NCBI RefSeq assembly: GCF_012295575.1
Contig: NZ_CP051180.1
Coordinates: 310,001-374,000 of the forward strand
Length of the DNA stretch: 64,000 nt
Reading direction: 5' to 3'
Source of the DNA: Ferrimonas lipolytica
GTDB lineage: Bacteria > Pseudomonadota > Gammaproteobacteria > Enterobacterales > Shewanellaceae
Both the position numbers and the translations under genes were made by a program. A model generated the notes under the pieces. It searched no databases. It saw nothing but the letters and a program-made list of their open reading frames with translations, and had not been told where the DNA came from. Positions 25,957 to 34,588 of the stretch are shown here, in pieces; within the stretch, counting starts at the first letter, position 1, and every line of letters starts with the position of its first letter.

Positions 25957-26616
25957 TTACCCCCAATCCGCAGGGTAGGTGATGTAGACGTAACGCACTC
26001 TTGTTGGGGTTCCAAACTCGACCGTGCTGCCTTTGGGAATAAAGATCACATCGCTGGGTTTGGCGATGGTTGTACCGCTAGCGGTTTTAACGTGGAGCTC
26101 CCCCTCCAACACTACATTTACTTCGTCATAGCAAAGTGTCCAAGGGAAAAATGCATTCTCCCAGCCCATATAGCCAACGCCCATATTGCTGCCGTCGTCA
26201 GCGGTAATGACATCAGTTAAACCGACGTTTTTACCTGGAGCGCCATCAAAAGAACCTAAGGTGACCGCTTGGCCGCGAACCAGCATGATACCGTCGTCGT
26301 TGATTTGCCGAGGCGACTCTGGCGCTTGCAGGTTGAAGTCAGCCAATGCTTGTTGAATCAATTGTTGAATATGAGCACTTTTACCGTCATTGACGGTGCC
26401 GATTTTGGCTTCAATCGCGGCTTTAATGGTGGCCACTGGATCTTCGGCACTTACCTTGGATAGAGGCGTTGATTGAGGGGCGATGGAGATGCCAGCCTGA
26501 TGCGCCAAATCTTGGGCTTCGGGGGTGATAATAAAACCTGAAGCAGGCACATCAATATGACTAACGTTGTCTGCTGCTGCTCGGCGTATATCAATTGCCG
26601 TAATCAGTTTTTTCAT
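25957..26616 (-). CDS. eutQ: EutQ, cupin acetate kinase
   Basis: 219 residues from ATG 26616, chosen because of the AAGGACGG ribosome site; the frame is open 24 codons further, into eutP. The N-terminal ~90 residues (MKKLITAIDIRRAAADNVSH, then PEAQDLAHQAGI) are a helical region, and the C-terminal half is a cupin fold with ENAFFPWTLCYDEVNVVLEG and FIPKGSTVEFGTP. EutQ has acetate kinase activity and is needed for anoxic ethanolamine growth and compartment formation in Salmonella. It is 2 bp before eutT and 28 bp after eutP. Confidence 0.94.
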   Translation of the reverse strand: MKKLITAIDIRRAAADNVSHIDVPASGFIITPEAQDLAHQAGISIAPQSTPLSKVSAEDPVATIKAAIEAKIGTVNDGKSAHIQQLIQQALADFNLQAPESPRQINDDGIMLVRGQAVTLGSFDGAPGKNVGLTDVITADDGSNMGVGYMGWENAFFPWTLCYDEVNVVLEGELHVKTASGTTIAKPSDVIFIPKGSTVEFGTPTRVRYVYITYPADWG

Positions 26617-26644
26617 AATGACCGTCCTTGGGCGGTGACCGTAC

Positions 26645-27106
26645 TTAGTCAGACTGCAGTGCCAGTAAATAGCGATACAGAAGGTCAATCGTCTCCGGTT
26701 GATGGATAGAAACCTCGAGATAGGGCTCGGGGATTTGCCCCGCTCGCATCAACCGTTTCGCTCTGTCAATATCGGCGTCGTCGGTGTCGATTTTGCTGAT
26801 AACACCAACGATGTTTTTATTGCTATAAACCGTTAGCAGTCCTGTCATTGGTGCAAAGCGAGTAGCATTGGCTGGCTGCAAACAAAGCACCGTTTTAACG
26901 TTGCAAATTGTGGATAATAAGGGCCCAAACCACGACCTGTTATCAACAAATTCGCCCGGCGTATCGACTAATTTCCCGGCGTAATATTGAGCTGATTGAG
27001 TTTTACCAATATGTATTTGCTGCTCACTTAATTTATCCAAAAGAGCCGATTTGCCAGCATCTACCTCACCGATGAAAACTATATTTTTCAGTGCATCCAT
27101 CGTCAT
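26645..27106 (-). CDS. eutP: EutP, P-loop acetate kinase
   Basis: 153 residues with a G-domain-like fold: Walker A GEVDAGKSALLDKL, LVDTPGEFVDN (switch-like DTPG) and SKIDTDD. EutP has been shown in Salmonella to make ATP from acetyl phosphate. Two in-frame ATGs (27106, 27100) occur with no strong SD; the longer form is given. It follows eutS by 7 bp. Confidence 0.93.
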   Translation of the reverse strand: MTMDALKNIVFIGEVDAGKSALLDKLSEQQIHIGKTQSAQYYAGKLVDTPGEFVDNRSWFGPLLSTICNVKTVLCLQPANATRFAPMTGLLTVYSNKNIVGVISKIDTDDADIDRAKRLMRAGQIPEPYLEVSIHQPETIDLLYRYLLALQSD

Positions 27107-27113
27107 CGAAATA

Positions 27114-27443
27114 CTAATTTTTAGTCATGGCACAACAGCAAAAATTCATCTGCTTGCCTAATGCGACTAATACGGAATGCAATGATTCTTCCACTGCAGA
27201 AACGGAACCGGTAATGACGAGGGCACCGCTAAAGCGATCTAAAAAACCGATATGTACGCTAGCTGCTTTGGTTGCAACGTCGCCGGCAATAATTGCGGTT
27301 TCACCGGGGGTTAAGGTTAGTATTCCGATAGCGCCTTGGGTTTCAACACCGATACGCTCACACAACTCTGTCGTTGGGTTAGCAATTAAGTGGGCTAGGG
27401 TTACCTGTTTACCGGGAACGAACTCCTGAATGATTCGTTCCAT
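27114..27443 (-). CDS. eutS: EutS, bent hexameric BMC shell protein
   Basis: 109 residues from [20 protein letters not shown], the family start, with AAGGA 10 bases upstream; a further in-frame ATG at 27464 has no ribosome site. Conserved [20 protein letters not shown] and [18 protein letters not shown] identify it as EutS, whose bent hexamer is placed at shell edges and is used early in assembly. First gene of the eut operon. The C-terminus has three consecutive Cys ([10 protein letters not shown]), unusual compared with enteric EutS. Confidence 0.95.
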   Translation of the reverse strand: MERIIQEFVPGKQVTLAHLIANPTTELCERIGVETQGAIGILTLTPGETAIIAGDVATKAASVHIGFLDRFSGALVITGSVSAVEESLHSVLVALGKQMNFCCCAMTKN

Positions 27444-27819
27444 GCCGTTATCATCCTTGAACATAATACAACCAATAGTTGATCATAATTTGAACGCTAC
27501 CAGTTTAATACATATGAAACTTTGATTATGGTCATGGAAATTAATTAGTGCCGTTCGAATGGGATTTATTCATCGGGAGCTACAATGAATTTTTTCTAAT
27601 ACTAATTTCAATGCAACTAAGTTAATTAGGCTGAATATAAAACAAGTTGCCGCCATGTGAAGTAACGTTAAGGGGTTGTTACTGATTGAGTGTAAGACTA
27701 TTTAGAAAGGAAATTTCACTATTTAGAGAAGTAATCCTATTTTTGAGGCGATATTTGTCACAATTCCAGTTCGAATAATTAGGATATAATTAGCGCCTAA
27801 CTTTTGGATCTACTTTTGT
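27444..27819. promoter_or_regulatory. Divergent regulatory region between eut operon and DUF2798 gene
   Basis: A 376-bp AT-rich region with no gene. It must contain the eut promoter on the minus strand. I find no convincing sigma-54 element and no clear sigma-70 pair for eutS. On the plus strand a perfect TATAAT at 27785-27790 serves the DUF2798 gene, with a poor -35. A half-conserved CRP-like site (gGCGA-N6-TCACA, about 27747-27762) is centred near -42 of that start, a class II position. No EutR-type regulator or eutVW antitermination hairpins were recognised. Confidence 0.4.
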
Positions 27820-28038
27820 ATGACTCGTAAACAAAAGCTATTTGTCGACATCACTTGCCATATGGTGATTGTGATGTGCATGACGTTAGCTGTAACAACC
27901 ATAAACACTGGGATCGACGCCGCTCTGCTAAAGCGCTGGATGCGCAGCTTTGCTATCGCGTTTCCGCTCGTTACATTACTGCACTTCACGCTGCTACCGT
28001 TTATGCGTAAGCAATTGGTGAAATTATTTGTTAAGTAA
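27820..28038 (+). CDS. Small two-helix membrane protein, DUF2798-like
   Basis: 72 residues with two transmembrane segments (VIVMCMTLAVTTINTGI and FAIAFPLVTLLHFTLLPFM) separated by a short polar loop and capped by basic residues at both ends, which fits the DUF2798 family. Function unknown. It is expressed from its own TATAAT promoter, is divergent from eutS, and is followed by a bidirectional terminator shared with yggX. Confidence 0.75.
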   Translation: MTRKQKLFVDITCHMVIVMCMTLAVTTINTGIDAALLKRWMRSFAIAFPLVTLLHFTLLPFMRKQLVKLFVK

Positions 28039-28064
28039 CGTTAGGCTTACCTATTCATCCCCAA

Positions 28065-28110
28065 AAACAAAAAAAACACGAGTAGGGCTAGCCTAACTCG
28101 TGTTTTTTGA
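28065..28110. terminator. Bidirectional terminator between DUF2798 gene and yggX
   Basis: AAAAAACACGAGT ... ACTCGTGTTTTTT stem with A- and T-runs on both sides, between convergent genes. Confidence 0.88.
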
Positions 28111-28122
28111 TGAACAACCTGA

Positions 28123-28395
28123 TCAAGCTTCTGGTGGCTTGTAACCTTCAATCTCGATCTCTGCTCCTTCAAATAAGAAGGCTTGCATCTTCTCCTCAAG
28201 CATCTGGCGATGCTCAGTATTCATCATATTCAGCTTATGCTCGTTGATTAGCATGGTCTGTTTCTTCTGCCATAAGCCCCAAGCTTCTTGGCTGATGTTG
28301 TCGAAGATCCGCTTACCTAACTCGCCTGGGTAGAGTTGAAAGTCCAGACCAGCGGCCTCTTTGTTTAGATATTGGCAAAAAACGGTACGAGCCAT
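28123..28395 (-). CDS. yggX: YggX, Fe(II)-trafficking / oxidative damage protection protein
   Basis: 90 residues starting [20 protein letters not shown] with conserved Cys7, and [20 protein letters not shown] and [12 protein letters not shown] downstream; a standard YggX. The family protects Fe-S clusters and DNA from iron-linked oxidative damage. In many gammaproteobacteria it is directly downstream of mutY; here 640 bp containing a mobile repeat and a peptidase gene fragment separate the two. Confidence 0.96.
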   Translation of the reverse strand: MARTVFCQYLNKEAAGLDFQLYPGELGKRIFDNISQEAWGLWQKKQTMLINEHKLNMMNTEHRQMLEEKMQAFLFEGAEIEIEGYKPPEA

Positions 28396-28611
28396 GATGC
28401 TGTGTCCTCAAAATTAGTCTCTGCTTTTATACCAGATGGTGGCGATAGCTGCACCGTAAGCTCAGTAAAATTTAATACTGGTAACATTCGTTGCCAATTT
28501 CTGCCCACAGGCATGATTGCACTGTTACCTACCTCCTCATAAGTTGATGCACTAGTGATTGATTTGGTGTTGCATATTTAGCAGAGAGGGTTGTAGTGAG
28601 GATATTTTTAA

Positions 28612-28856
28612 GGCTATGTAACAACTAAGCGTTGTTCTTGCCAATGCTGTTAAAGCACCGACTAGGCGAGTGTTGATACAAGGATAAAGCACTACTGCCG
28701 TTGCTCTTCTGCCGCATTGGAGCGGTCTAGCGAAGCGTTTTGGACGGCGACCTAAGGCAAAGGGGGATTCCAAAGGGGGCGAAGCTCCCCCCCCCCTAAT
28801 GCATGCAAGAATGTGCCGTCGCCACCGCGACATCCTCCCCGAAAGCACCGAAATAC
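28612..28856 (-). mobile_element. Dispersed MITE-like repeat, copy A (truncated)
   Basis: About 245 bp in minus orientation. Its right-hand terminus is intact (GGCTATGTAACAACTAAGCG at 28612), and the internal blocks shared with the other copies are present: GTCGCGGTGGCGAC palindrome, TGCATTAGG, CAAAACGCTTCGC and CAATGCGGCAGAAG. The left-hand ~35-40 bp are missing; homology stops near 28848-28856 where a DUF885 gene fragment begins. It encodes no transposase, so it would have moved in trans. Confidence 0.75.
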
Positions 28857-28988
28857 AGTATGCGCACCTTGGCTTATCACGAGGGTATTCCCGGCCACCA
28901 CTTCCAGATTACCATTGTGATGGAGTTGGAAGGCTTATCATTGTTGAGCAGTATATCGCGACAACGACTGCTTAACCCTGCCTAAGGG
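28848..28988 (+). pseudogene. Fragment of a DUF885 (HExxH-like) peptidase gene
   Basis: A ~45-codon remnant reading [20 protein letters not shown] then [10 protein letters not shown]. It matches the region [20 protein letters not shown] of the complete DUF885 gene at 35.2-37.1 kb, including the metal-binding HEGIPGHH. Homology is lost on both sides: upstream at the junction with the repeat copy, downstream after about 25 aligned residues. It is too short to be functional and shows that a second DUF885 paralogue once stood here or was carried in. Confidence 0.75.
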
Positions 28989-29039
28989 CGATGGCCCTTG
29001 GAACCATCGAGATGACAGCTAAGCATATCGCTCTAGCCG

Positions 29040-30077
29040 TTAAAGCTGAGCCAGCAGTTTCTCAGTGGCGGCGGCTAAACCGATGCTGTGCTGCTCGGTT
29101 AATGCAAACCAATCCGCCTGTTGTTCAGCGACCATATCAGGCTTTTGTGCTAGTACGACGATTATCGGTTCAATATCGAGGTGATAGTGGCTAAAAGTAT
29201 GACGGAAAGCTGTTAGCGGTTCAGGCTCTGCATGCAGCGCTAGCGTCTGAAGATGTCGTTGCAACTGCTGCTCATCATCAAACTGCGGAAAACACCACAA
29301 CCCTCCCCAGATCCCCGCTGGCGGTCGTTTCTGTAAATAAACCTGATTGTTGTGGATCTGAATCAACAAAATACCGCGCTTTGCCGGTTTCTCTTTCTTA
29401 GGCTTTTTTCCTGGAAATTCGGCGATGCGGTTGGTTAATTTGGCCTGACAACTAGTGGCAACGGGGCACAGATCGCACTTTGGTTTAGAGCGAGTGCAGA
29501 TCATCGCCCCCATATCCATCATCGCTTGGTTGTAGGGTTGGATCTGCTCGGTTGGACTGTTAGCAATAGCCACCTGCCACAGTTTACTTTCTACTGCCTT
29601 AACGCCATACCAACCTTCGATAGTATGATGGCGCGCTAACACCCGTTTTACGTTACCATCTAAAATCGCATGTGGTTGATTTAGAGCTAAGCTCAGGATC
29701 GCCCCAGCGGTTGAGCGACCAATCCCCGGCAACGACATAACCGTGTCGATATCGGTGGGAAACTCACCGTGATGGTGATCTCGAATATGCTGGGCACACT
29801 TATGTAAGTTGCGGCCGCGAGCGTAATAGCCCAAGCCCGTCCACAGGTGGAGTACGTCGTCTTGATCGGCGTTGGCGAGATCAATTAACGTCGGAAAGCG
29901 TTCGATAAAGCGCTCAAAGTACGGGATCACCGTAGTTACTTGAGTTTGCTGCAACATTATTTCAGATAACCACACTCGATATGGAGTGCGATTATGCTGC
30001 CACGGCAATGACTTACGTCCATGTTGGTGGTACCAAGTTAAGATCTGTTGGGCAAAGCTTGTCGGGTTCACTTCCAT
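29040..30077 (-). CDS. mutY: MutY, adenine DNA glycosylase
   Basis: 345 residues from [13 protein letters not shown] (the open frame extends 65 codons upstream through the intergenic region and into trmB, which is not credible). It has the helix-hairpin-helix [14 protein letters not shown] with catalytic Asp in [11 protein letters not shown], and the [4Fe-4S] loop C-X6-C-X2-C-X5-C ([17 protein letters not shown]). A C-terminal NUDIX-like domain follows, which recognises 8-oxoG. It removes A mispaired with 8-oxoguanine. Divergent from trmB. Confidence 0.97.
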   Translation of the reverse strand: MEVNPTSFAQQILTWYHQHGRKSLPWQHNRTPYRVWLSEIMLQQTQVTTVIPYFERFIERFPTLIDLANADQDDVLHLWTGLGYYARGRNLHKCAQHIRDHHHGEFPTDIDTVMSLPGIGRSTAGAILSLALNQPHAILDGNVKRVLARHHTIEGWYGVKAVESKLWQVAIANSPTEQIQPYNQAMMDMGAMICTRSKPKCDLCPVATSCQAKLTNRIAEFPGKKPKKEKPAKRGILLIQIHNNQVYLQKRPPAGIWGGLWCFPQFDDEQQLQRHLQTLALHAEPEPLTAFRHTFSHYHLDIEPIIVVLAQKPDMVAEQQADWFALTEQHSIGLAAATEKLLAQL

Positions 30078-30155
30078 CGATGGGCAACCTAAAATACAAT
30101 CACGCGTTTTTGTGGGCGACAGTGTAGCGTCCGATGCCTCAAGCGAGAAGAACTG

Positions 30156-30872
30156 ATGACTGATGATCAAAAAGCGCCAGAGTCGAATGAAGACCTGCGT
30201 ATGCGGAAAATCCGCTCTTTCGTGAAGCGCGAAGGCCGAATGACCAAAGGTCAGGCTCGTGCGATGGAACAATACTGGCCAACTATGGGGCTAAACCATG
30301 TTGATGGCAAAATGGATATCGATGCCGCCTTTGGCCGCTGCGCCCCAGTGGTATTGGAGATCGGTTTTGGTATGGGAAAATCTTTGGTAGAGATGGCCAA
30401 GGCAGAACCCGAAAAGAACTTCATTGGTATCGAAGTGCACGGCCCTGGTGTTGGCGCTTGCCTGCTGTACGCAGAGGAGCTGGGTGTTACCAACCTGAAG
30501 GTATTTGAGCATGATGCGGTTGAAGTTTTGGCTGATTGTATCGCTGACGAAAGCCTCGACCGTGTGCAGCTGTACTTCCCAGATCCGTGGCACAAAAAGC
30601 GCCATCACAAGCGTCGTATTGTAAAAGAAGAGTTTATTGCTGCCATCCGTAGCAAACTCAAAACCGGTGGCTGGTTCCATATGGCTACCGATTGGGAGCA
30701 CTACTCCGAACACATGGTGGAAGAGATGAACGAAGCCCCTGGTTTCGAGAACACTGCCACCGAAGGCAACTTCGTTCCGCGTCCTGATTTCCGCCCATTG
30801 ACTAAGTTTGAGGCTCGTGGCCAGCGCTTAGGTCATGGTGTATGGGATCTGATCTACAAGAAAGTAAACTAA
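30156..30872 (+). CDS. trmB: TrmB, tRNA (guanine46-N7)-methyltransferase
   Basis: 238 residues with SAM-binding [15 protein letters not shown], the acidic [12 protein letters not shown], and the family motif [17 protein letters not shown]. It methylates N7 of G46 in tRNA. First gene of a plus-strand set trmB-yggL-glsB with 9-bp and 0-bp gaps, divergent from mutY as in relatives. Confidence 0.97.
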   Translation: MTDDQKAPESNEDLRMRKIRSFVKREGRMTKGQARAMEQYWPTMGLNHVDGKMDIDAAFGRCAPVVLEIGFGMGKSLVEMAKAEPEKNFIGIEVHGPGVGACLLYAEELGVTNLKVFEHDAVEVLADCIADESLDRVQLYFPDPWHKKRHHKRRIVKEEFIAAIRSKLKTGGWFHMATDWEHYSEHMVEEMNEAPGFENTATEGNFVPRPDFRPLTKFEARGQRLGHGVWDLIYKKVN

Positions 30873-30881
30873 GGAAACTTC

Positions 30882-31220
30882 ATGGCGATTAAGCAAAACG
30901 CAAAACGTAATCTACGTATTCGTAAGAAACTGCGTACCGGTGAGTTCCAAGAACTTGGTTTTGACCTGTTTTGGACCTTCAACGCTGATGCGACTGAAGC
31001 GCAGATAGACCAAGTGGTTGAGCAGCTTATCGATGAAGTTATTGAACCGCAGCAGTTGGGTTTCTCTGGTAGCGGTCACCGCGCGTGGGAAGGAATGGTT
31101 TGTACTCGCGACATCGGTAAGTGTACCGATGCCCACCGCGACTCTATCGTAACCTTCTTTAAAGACAAGCCCGTTGCAGACGTAAAGGTTACCGAACTTT
31201 ACGATATTTGGTGGGGCTAA
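30882..31220 (+). CDS. yggL: YggL family 50S ribosome-associated protein
   Basis: 112 residues with typical YggL/DUF469 features: RNLRIRKKLRTGEFQELGFD and a central acidic helix (DQVVEQLIDEVIE), then GSGHRAWEGMV. The family binds the large ribosomal subunit; its exact role is not settled. Nine bp downstream of trmB and immediately followed by glsB. Confidence 0.92.
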   Translation: MAIKQNAKRNLRIRKKLRTGEFQELGFDLFWTFNADATEAQIDQVVEQLIDEVIEPQQLGFSGSGHRAWEGMVCTRDIGKCTDAHRDSIVTFFKDKPVADVKVTELYDIWWG

Positions 31221-32135
31221 GTGCCTGATGTTAGCCTGCTAGAAGAGGTGGTGGCGGATGCCACACCACTGTTAGGGCAGGGTAAAGTCGCCAATTATAT
31301 TCCCGAGCTGAGCAAAGTGGATGGCCGCAAGCTCGGGATTGCCGTATGTAGTTCAGACGGTGGCGTTGTTGGTGCTGGAGATTTCCAAGAGCAGTTCTCG
31401 ATTCAGAGTATCTCGAAGGTGTTTTCGTTAGTGCAGGCAATGACACTCTACGGTGAAGCCGAGGTGTGGAGCCGTGTTGGTAAAGAGCCTTCTGGCAACG
31501 CCTTTAATTCCCTTGTTCAGCTTGAGCATGAATGCGGTGTTCCCCGGAACCCGTTCATTAATGCCGGCGCCTTGGTTATCTCTGATCTGCTGCAAAGTCG
31601 TTTGAGTACACCTAAACATCGGATGCTAGAGTTGGTGCGTGAACTGTCTGGTAATTCCCAGATATTTTCCGATAAAGCGGTTGCGCAGTCGGAGTATCAA
31701 CATATGGCACGTAACGCAGCTATCGCTTACTTGATGAAGTCATTTGGTAACTTTCACAATGACGTTGATCAGGTGCTGCAGACCTATTTCACCCATTGTG
31801 CTGTTCGTATGAGCTGCGCCGATCTTGCCCGTGCTTTTTACTTTTTGAGTAATAAAGGTGTCGGTTTAGATGGCAAGCGAGTGCTGCCGGAGAAACAAAA
31901 CCGTCAGGTTAACGCTTTGCTGGCCACATCAGGTCTTTACGATGGTGCTGGCGAGTTTGCTTACCGTGTTGGTATGCCAGGTAAAAGTGGCGTAGGCGGT
32001 GGCATTATTGCGGTGGTTCCTGGTGAGATGAGCGTTTGTGTTTGGGCACCAGAGTTAGATGAAAACGGCAATTCGCTTGCTGGTATCGCGATGCTAGAGA
32101 TGCTTGGTAAGCGCCTAGGACGTTCTATCTTTTAA
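31221..32135 (+). CDS. glsB: Glutaminase GlsB
   Basis: 304 residues with a GTG start directly after the yggL stop, so translation is coupled. Serine-dependent glutaminase fold: the S-X-X-K catalytic pair in [12 protein letters not shown], plus [15 protein letters not shown] and [18 protein letters not shown]. It converts glutamine to glutamate and ammonia. Ends at a strong terminator. Confidence 0.96.
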   Translation: MPDVSLLEEVVADATPLLGQGKVANYIPELSKVDGRKLGIAVCSSDGGVVGAGDFQEQFSIQSISKVFSLVQAMTLYGEAEVWSRVGKEPSGNAFNSLVQLEHECGVPRNPFINAGALVISDLLQSRLSTPKHRMLELVRELSGNSQIFSDKAVAQSEYQHMARNAAIAYLMKSFGNFHNDVDQVLQTYFTHCAVRMSCADLARAFYFLSNKGVGLDGKRVLPEKQNRQVNALLATSGLYDGAGEFAYRVGMPGKSGVGGGIIAVVPGEMSVCVWAPELDENGNSLAGIAMLEMLGKRLGRSIF

Positions 32136-32157
32136 CCGTTTGAGTTGTTGCTATCGT

Positions 32158-32194
32158 AAAAAAGAGCCAAAGGTTAATCCCCTTTGGCTCTTTT
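32158..32194 (+). terminator. Terminator of trmB-yggL-glsB
   Basis: AAGAGCCAAAGG ... CCTTTGGCTCTTTT perfect stem with T-run, 23 bp after the glsB stop. Confidence 0.93.
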
Positions 32195-32579
32195 AGTTAG
32201 GCAGAGAATCGCCGTGTTTAGCGAGGTTAACCGTTCGTTGTTGTCGCTATTTAAGCTACCTTCACTAGATAAGTAACTTAGACCAACATCGAATGCCACC
32301 ACAGATCCAAGTCTAATTGGTAAGTGAATACTTTAAATTGAAGCCAGTTTAAATGGGCAAACCTGAAAAAATCTATGTTGGTAATTGCCATCGCAGCTCA
32401 GTTGCTGCTTAAGTCAAACGACCAATATGTGGTCTGGTTTACTACTGGTACCTATCGAAAGTGATTTTTAATGCAATAAATTCAGTATCTTACCTGTTGG
32501 CACAAATCTGGCTTATTATTAATGTAATTGAACCGTTTGAGGTTGCAACCGACTAATGATGACCACAAGGATATTGATT
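32195..32579. other. Intergenic region upstream of yggN-like gene
   Basis: 385 bp of AT-rich non-coding sequence; no gene or repeat seen. A possible -35 (TTGGCA, 32497-32502) has only a weak -10 (TAATGT) at the proper distance. Confidence 0.4.
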
Positions 32580-33374
32580 ATGTTTAAGCGTTTGCTGGCA
32601 TGTGTACTGCTCTTACCTACCATGGCGATGGCGACTGAGTTGGAGTTTGGTGATAACCAATGCGAGGTCAATCTGAACTACGACGTTAACGTGAGTTCTG
32701 AGCGCTTGCAGGTAATTGAACAACAACAAACCTTGTATGAATTTGATGGCACCGTTTTGCGAGTCGGTGAGCAAACCATCACCTTAACTGATGAACAGCG
32801 ATTGCAGTTGGAACGTTTTCAACAACAACTATTACAGGGATCCAGTGATATTGTCGCCTTAGCCACAGAAGCTATTATCATGGCGACCGAGGTGTTGGCT
32901 GAGATCTACACCGAGCTGAATATCGACAGCAACACCCCAGAGCAGTTAATGATGGCACTGCAACAACAGCTCGATACTGCTATATCTGCCGATCATGGTA
33001 GCTACCATCTTGCCAGTCAGTCGCTGGAAAGTGCCACAACGGAGATGGAAGCGGTAATAGAAACCCATGTGGAAAAGATTGCCACTGAAGGGATAGGGCA
33101 ATTGTTTATGAGTATGGGCAAAGCGATGAGCGATGGCGAGGGGAGTTTTGAGCAGCGAATGACTGATTTTGGCCAGTCAATGGAGCAGATGGGCGAGCGG
33201 ATTGAGCAACGGGTCGAGCAAAGTTCGACCAAAATGGAAGCTCAGGGGCAACGTCTATGCGAACAGTGGCAACGCTTAGACTTGCAAGAGCAACGAGTAC
33301 GCGATTTAGTACCGCAACTGCAACAATATAACCTCGTGACTGCAGAGCAGAACAAATTGGCATTTTTACGCTGA
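32580..33374 (+). CDS. YggN-like DUF2884 periplasmic protein
   Basis: Start ATG 32580 (MFKRLLACVLLLPTMAMA signal peptide) with AAGGA 9 bases upstream; an earlier in-frame ATG is not favoured. The 264-residue protein is exported, has conserved Cys in NQCEVNLNYDV, and is mostly Gln/Glu-rich helix (coiled-coil-like), ending with a second Cys in QGQRLCEQWQRLD. It matches the DUF2884/YggN family, whose function is unknown. Monocistronic, with its own terminator. Confidence 0.82.
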   Translation: MFKRLLACVLLLPTMAMATELEFGDNQCEVNLNYDVNVSSERLQVIEQQQTLYEFDGTVLRVGEQTITLTDEQRLQLERFQQQLLQGSSDIVALATEAIIMATEVLAEIYTELNIDSNTPEQLMMALQQQLDTAISADHGSYHLASQSLESATTEMEAVIETHVEKIATEGIGQLFMSMGKAMSDGEGSFEQRMTDFGQSMEQMGERIEQRVEQSSTKMEAQGQRLCEQWQRLDLQEQRVRDLVPQLQQYNLVTAEQNKLAFLR

Positions 33375-33390
33375 TTTTCTGAAAAACCTT

Positions 33391-33430
33391 AAAAAAAAGC
33401 GGTGATATCAATATCACCGCTTTTCTTTTT
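33391..33430 (+). terminator. Terminator after yggN-like gene
   Basis: AAGCGGTGATAT-CA-ATATCACCGCTT stem, flanked by A8 and TTTTCTTTTT, 17 bp after the stop codon. Confidence 0.92.
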
Positions 33431-33475
33431 AGGGGTTGCAAGGTCACAATAGACTCAGACATTGAGGGGAGTGTT

Positions 33476-34378
33476 ATGCGCGAGTTGTTGGAGCCAATTG
33501 TAATTTTTACCCACGTAGTGAGAGCACAAGGTTTCTCAGCCGCTGCTCGAAAGTTGGGTATTTCGAAATCCAAAGTAAGCAGCCAGATAAGCATGCTTGA
33601 ACAACGTTTAGGGGTGCAGTTAGTGCAGCGGACAACCCGTTCACTAAGCCTAACTGAAAGTGGTGAATTACTTTACGGACATAGTGAAGTGCTCCTAAAA
33701 GATCTCGACCAAGCCATCGCCGGCGTTCAAGATCTGCAGAAAGAGATTCGAGGCGTATTAAGAGTTGGGATAACTCAAGCGTTTGGTGCACTGCACCTGA
33801 TGCCGTTAATGCCTAAGTTCATGGAAGAGCACCCTGAACTTGAATTGGAAGTAAGTTTTCTTGACCATAAAGTCGATGTTGTCGCTGAAGGGTTAGATCT
33901 TCTGTTAACCATGTCTGAGCAACTGCCGCTTGGAATGGTTGCCCGCCCAATCATGGCTTGTGATTTTGTGTTGGTTGCTTCACCAGATTACCTCGCTAAG
34001 CACGGTGTTCCTTATCACCCAGAACAACTAAGCCAACATAACTGTTTGGTATATAAAAGTGAGTGGTACGAACACGCCAACTGGGAATTTAGCCAAGGCA
34101 CGGAAAACTGCACTATTCGGGTTACCGGTAATTACCGTGTTGACGATGCTCCTGCGCTGAAAGATGCCGCCGTGCGTGGTATGGGTGTGGTTTATCTAGC
34201 CACCTACTTGATTGAAGACGCATTGAAAAACGGCGAGTTGGTTAAATTGTTACCAGAATGGAATTTAGATCATAAGTTGAACTTGCAGGCGGTTTATCCT
34301 CGTCGCCAACATTTGCCACCAAAAGTACGTGCTTTTGTCGATTTTGTTCGCACCCATTTTGGCGCTGAATCGCTATAA
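33476..34378 (+). CDS. LysR family transcriptional regulator
   Basis: 300 residues with an N-terminal winged HTH (GFSAAARKLGISKSKVSSQI, residues ~19-38, then LEQRLGVQLVQRTTRSLSLT) and a C-terminal periplasmic-binding-like effector domain. The sequence resembles the CrgA/AaeR-like subgroup. SD GGGGAG precedes the ATG. No adjacent divergent target gene: the terminator of the yggN-like gene is upstream and a candidate small RNA is downstream. Target unknown. Confidence 0.9.
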   Translation: MRELLEPIVIFTHVVRAQGFSAAARKLGISKSKVSSQISMLEQRLGVQLVQRTTRSLSLTESGELLYGHSEVLLKDLDQAIAGVQDLQKEIRGVLRVGITQAFGALHLMPLMPKFMEEHPELELEVSFLDHKVDVVAEGLDLLLTMSEQLPLGMVARPIMACDFVLVASPDYLAKHGVPYHPEQLSQHNCLVYKSEWYEHANWEFSQGTENCTIRVTGNYRVDDAPALKDAAVRGMGVVYLATYLIEDALKNGELVKLLPEWNLDHKLNLQAVYPRRQHLPPKVRAFVDFVRTHFGAESL

Positions 34379-34554
34379 ATAGCGCTGTTGACGTCAGTTA
34401 GGGGAAATCATTGTTCTGCTAACAAGACAACGCCGTTTCACTAGTGTATCCAATGCTGCTTATCACACTGATCAAAAAGGAAAATTCCATTTGAGCCGGA
34501 TTCGGCATTTATCGGTGATTGTTGCTCGCTTGTTACTTTTTAAAAATCAAAGAC

Positions 34555-34582
34555 TTGTCAGATAAATTGGGTTGGCTAGAAT
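34555..34582 (+). promoter_or_regulatory. Sigma-70 promoter of candidate small RNA
   Basis: TTGTCA (34555-34560), 16-bp spacer, TAGAAT (34577-34582): five of six consensus bases in each hexamer. Predicted start is near 34589, at the first base of a long inverted repeat. No open reading frame follows. Confidence 0.6.
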
Positions 34583-34588
34583 GGCTAC

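Noticed and set aside
28552-28848. 98-codon minus-strand frame over repeat copy A
   Set aside because: It reads through the dispersed repeat; similar frames in copies B-D are not conserved in phase or start, so the repeat is not protein-coding.
30078-30272. N-terminal 65-residue extension of MutY
   Set aside because: It would run antisense into trmB; the family start [11 protein letters not shown] at 30077 explains the gene.
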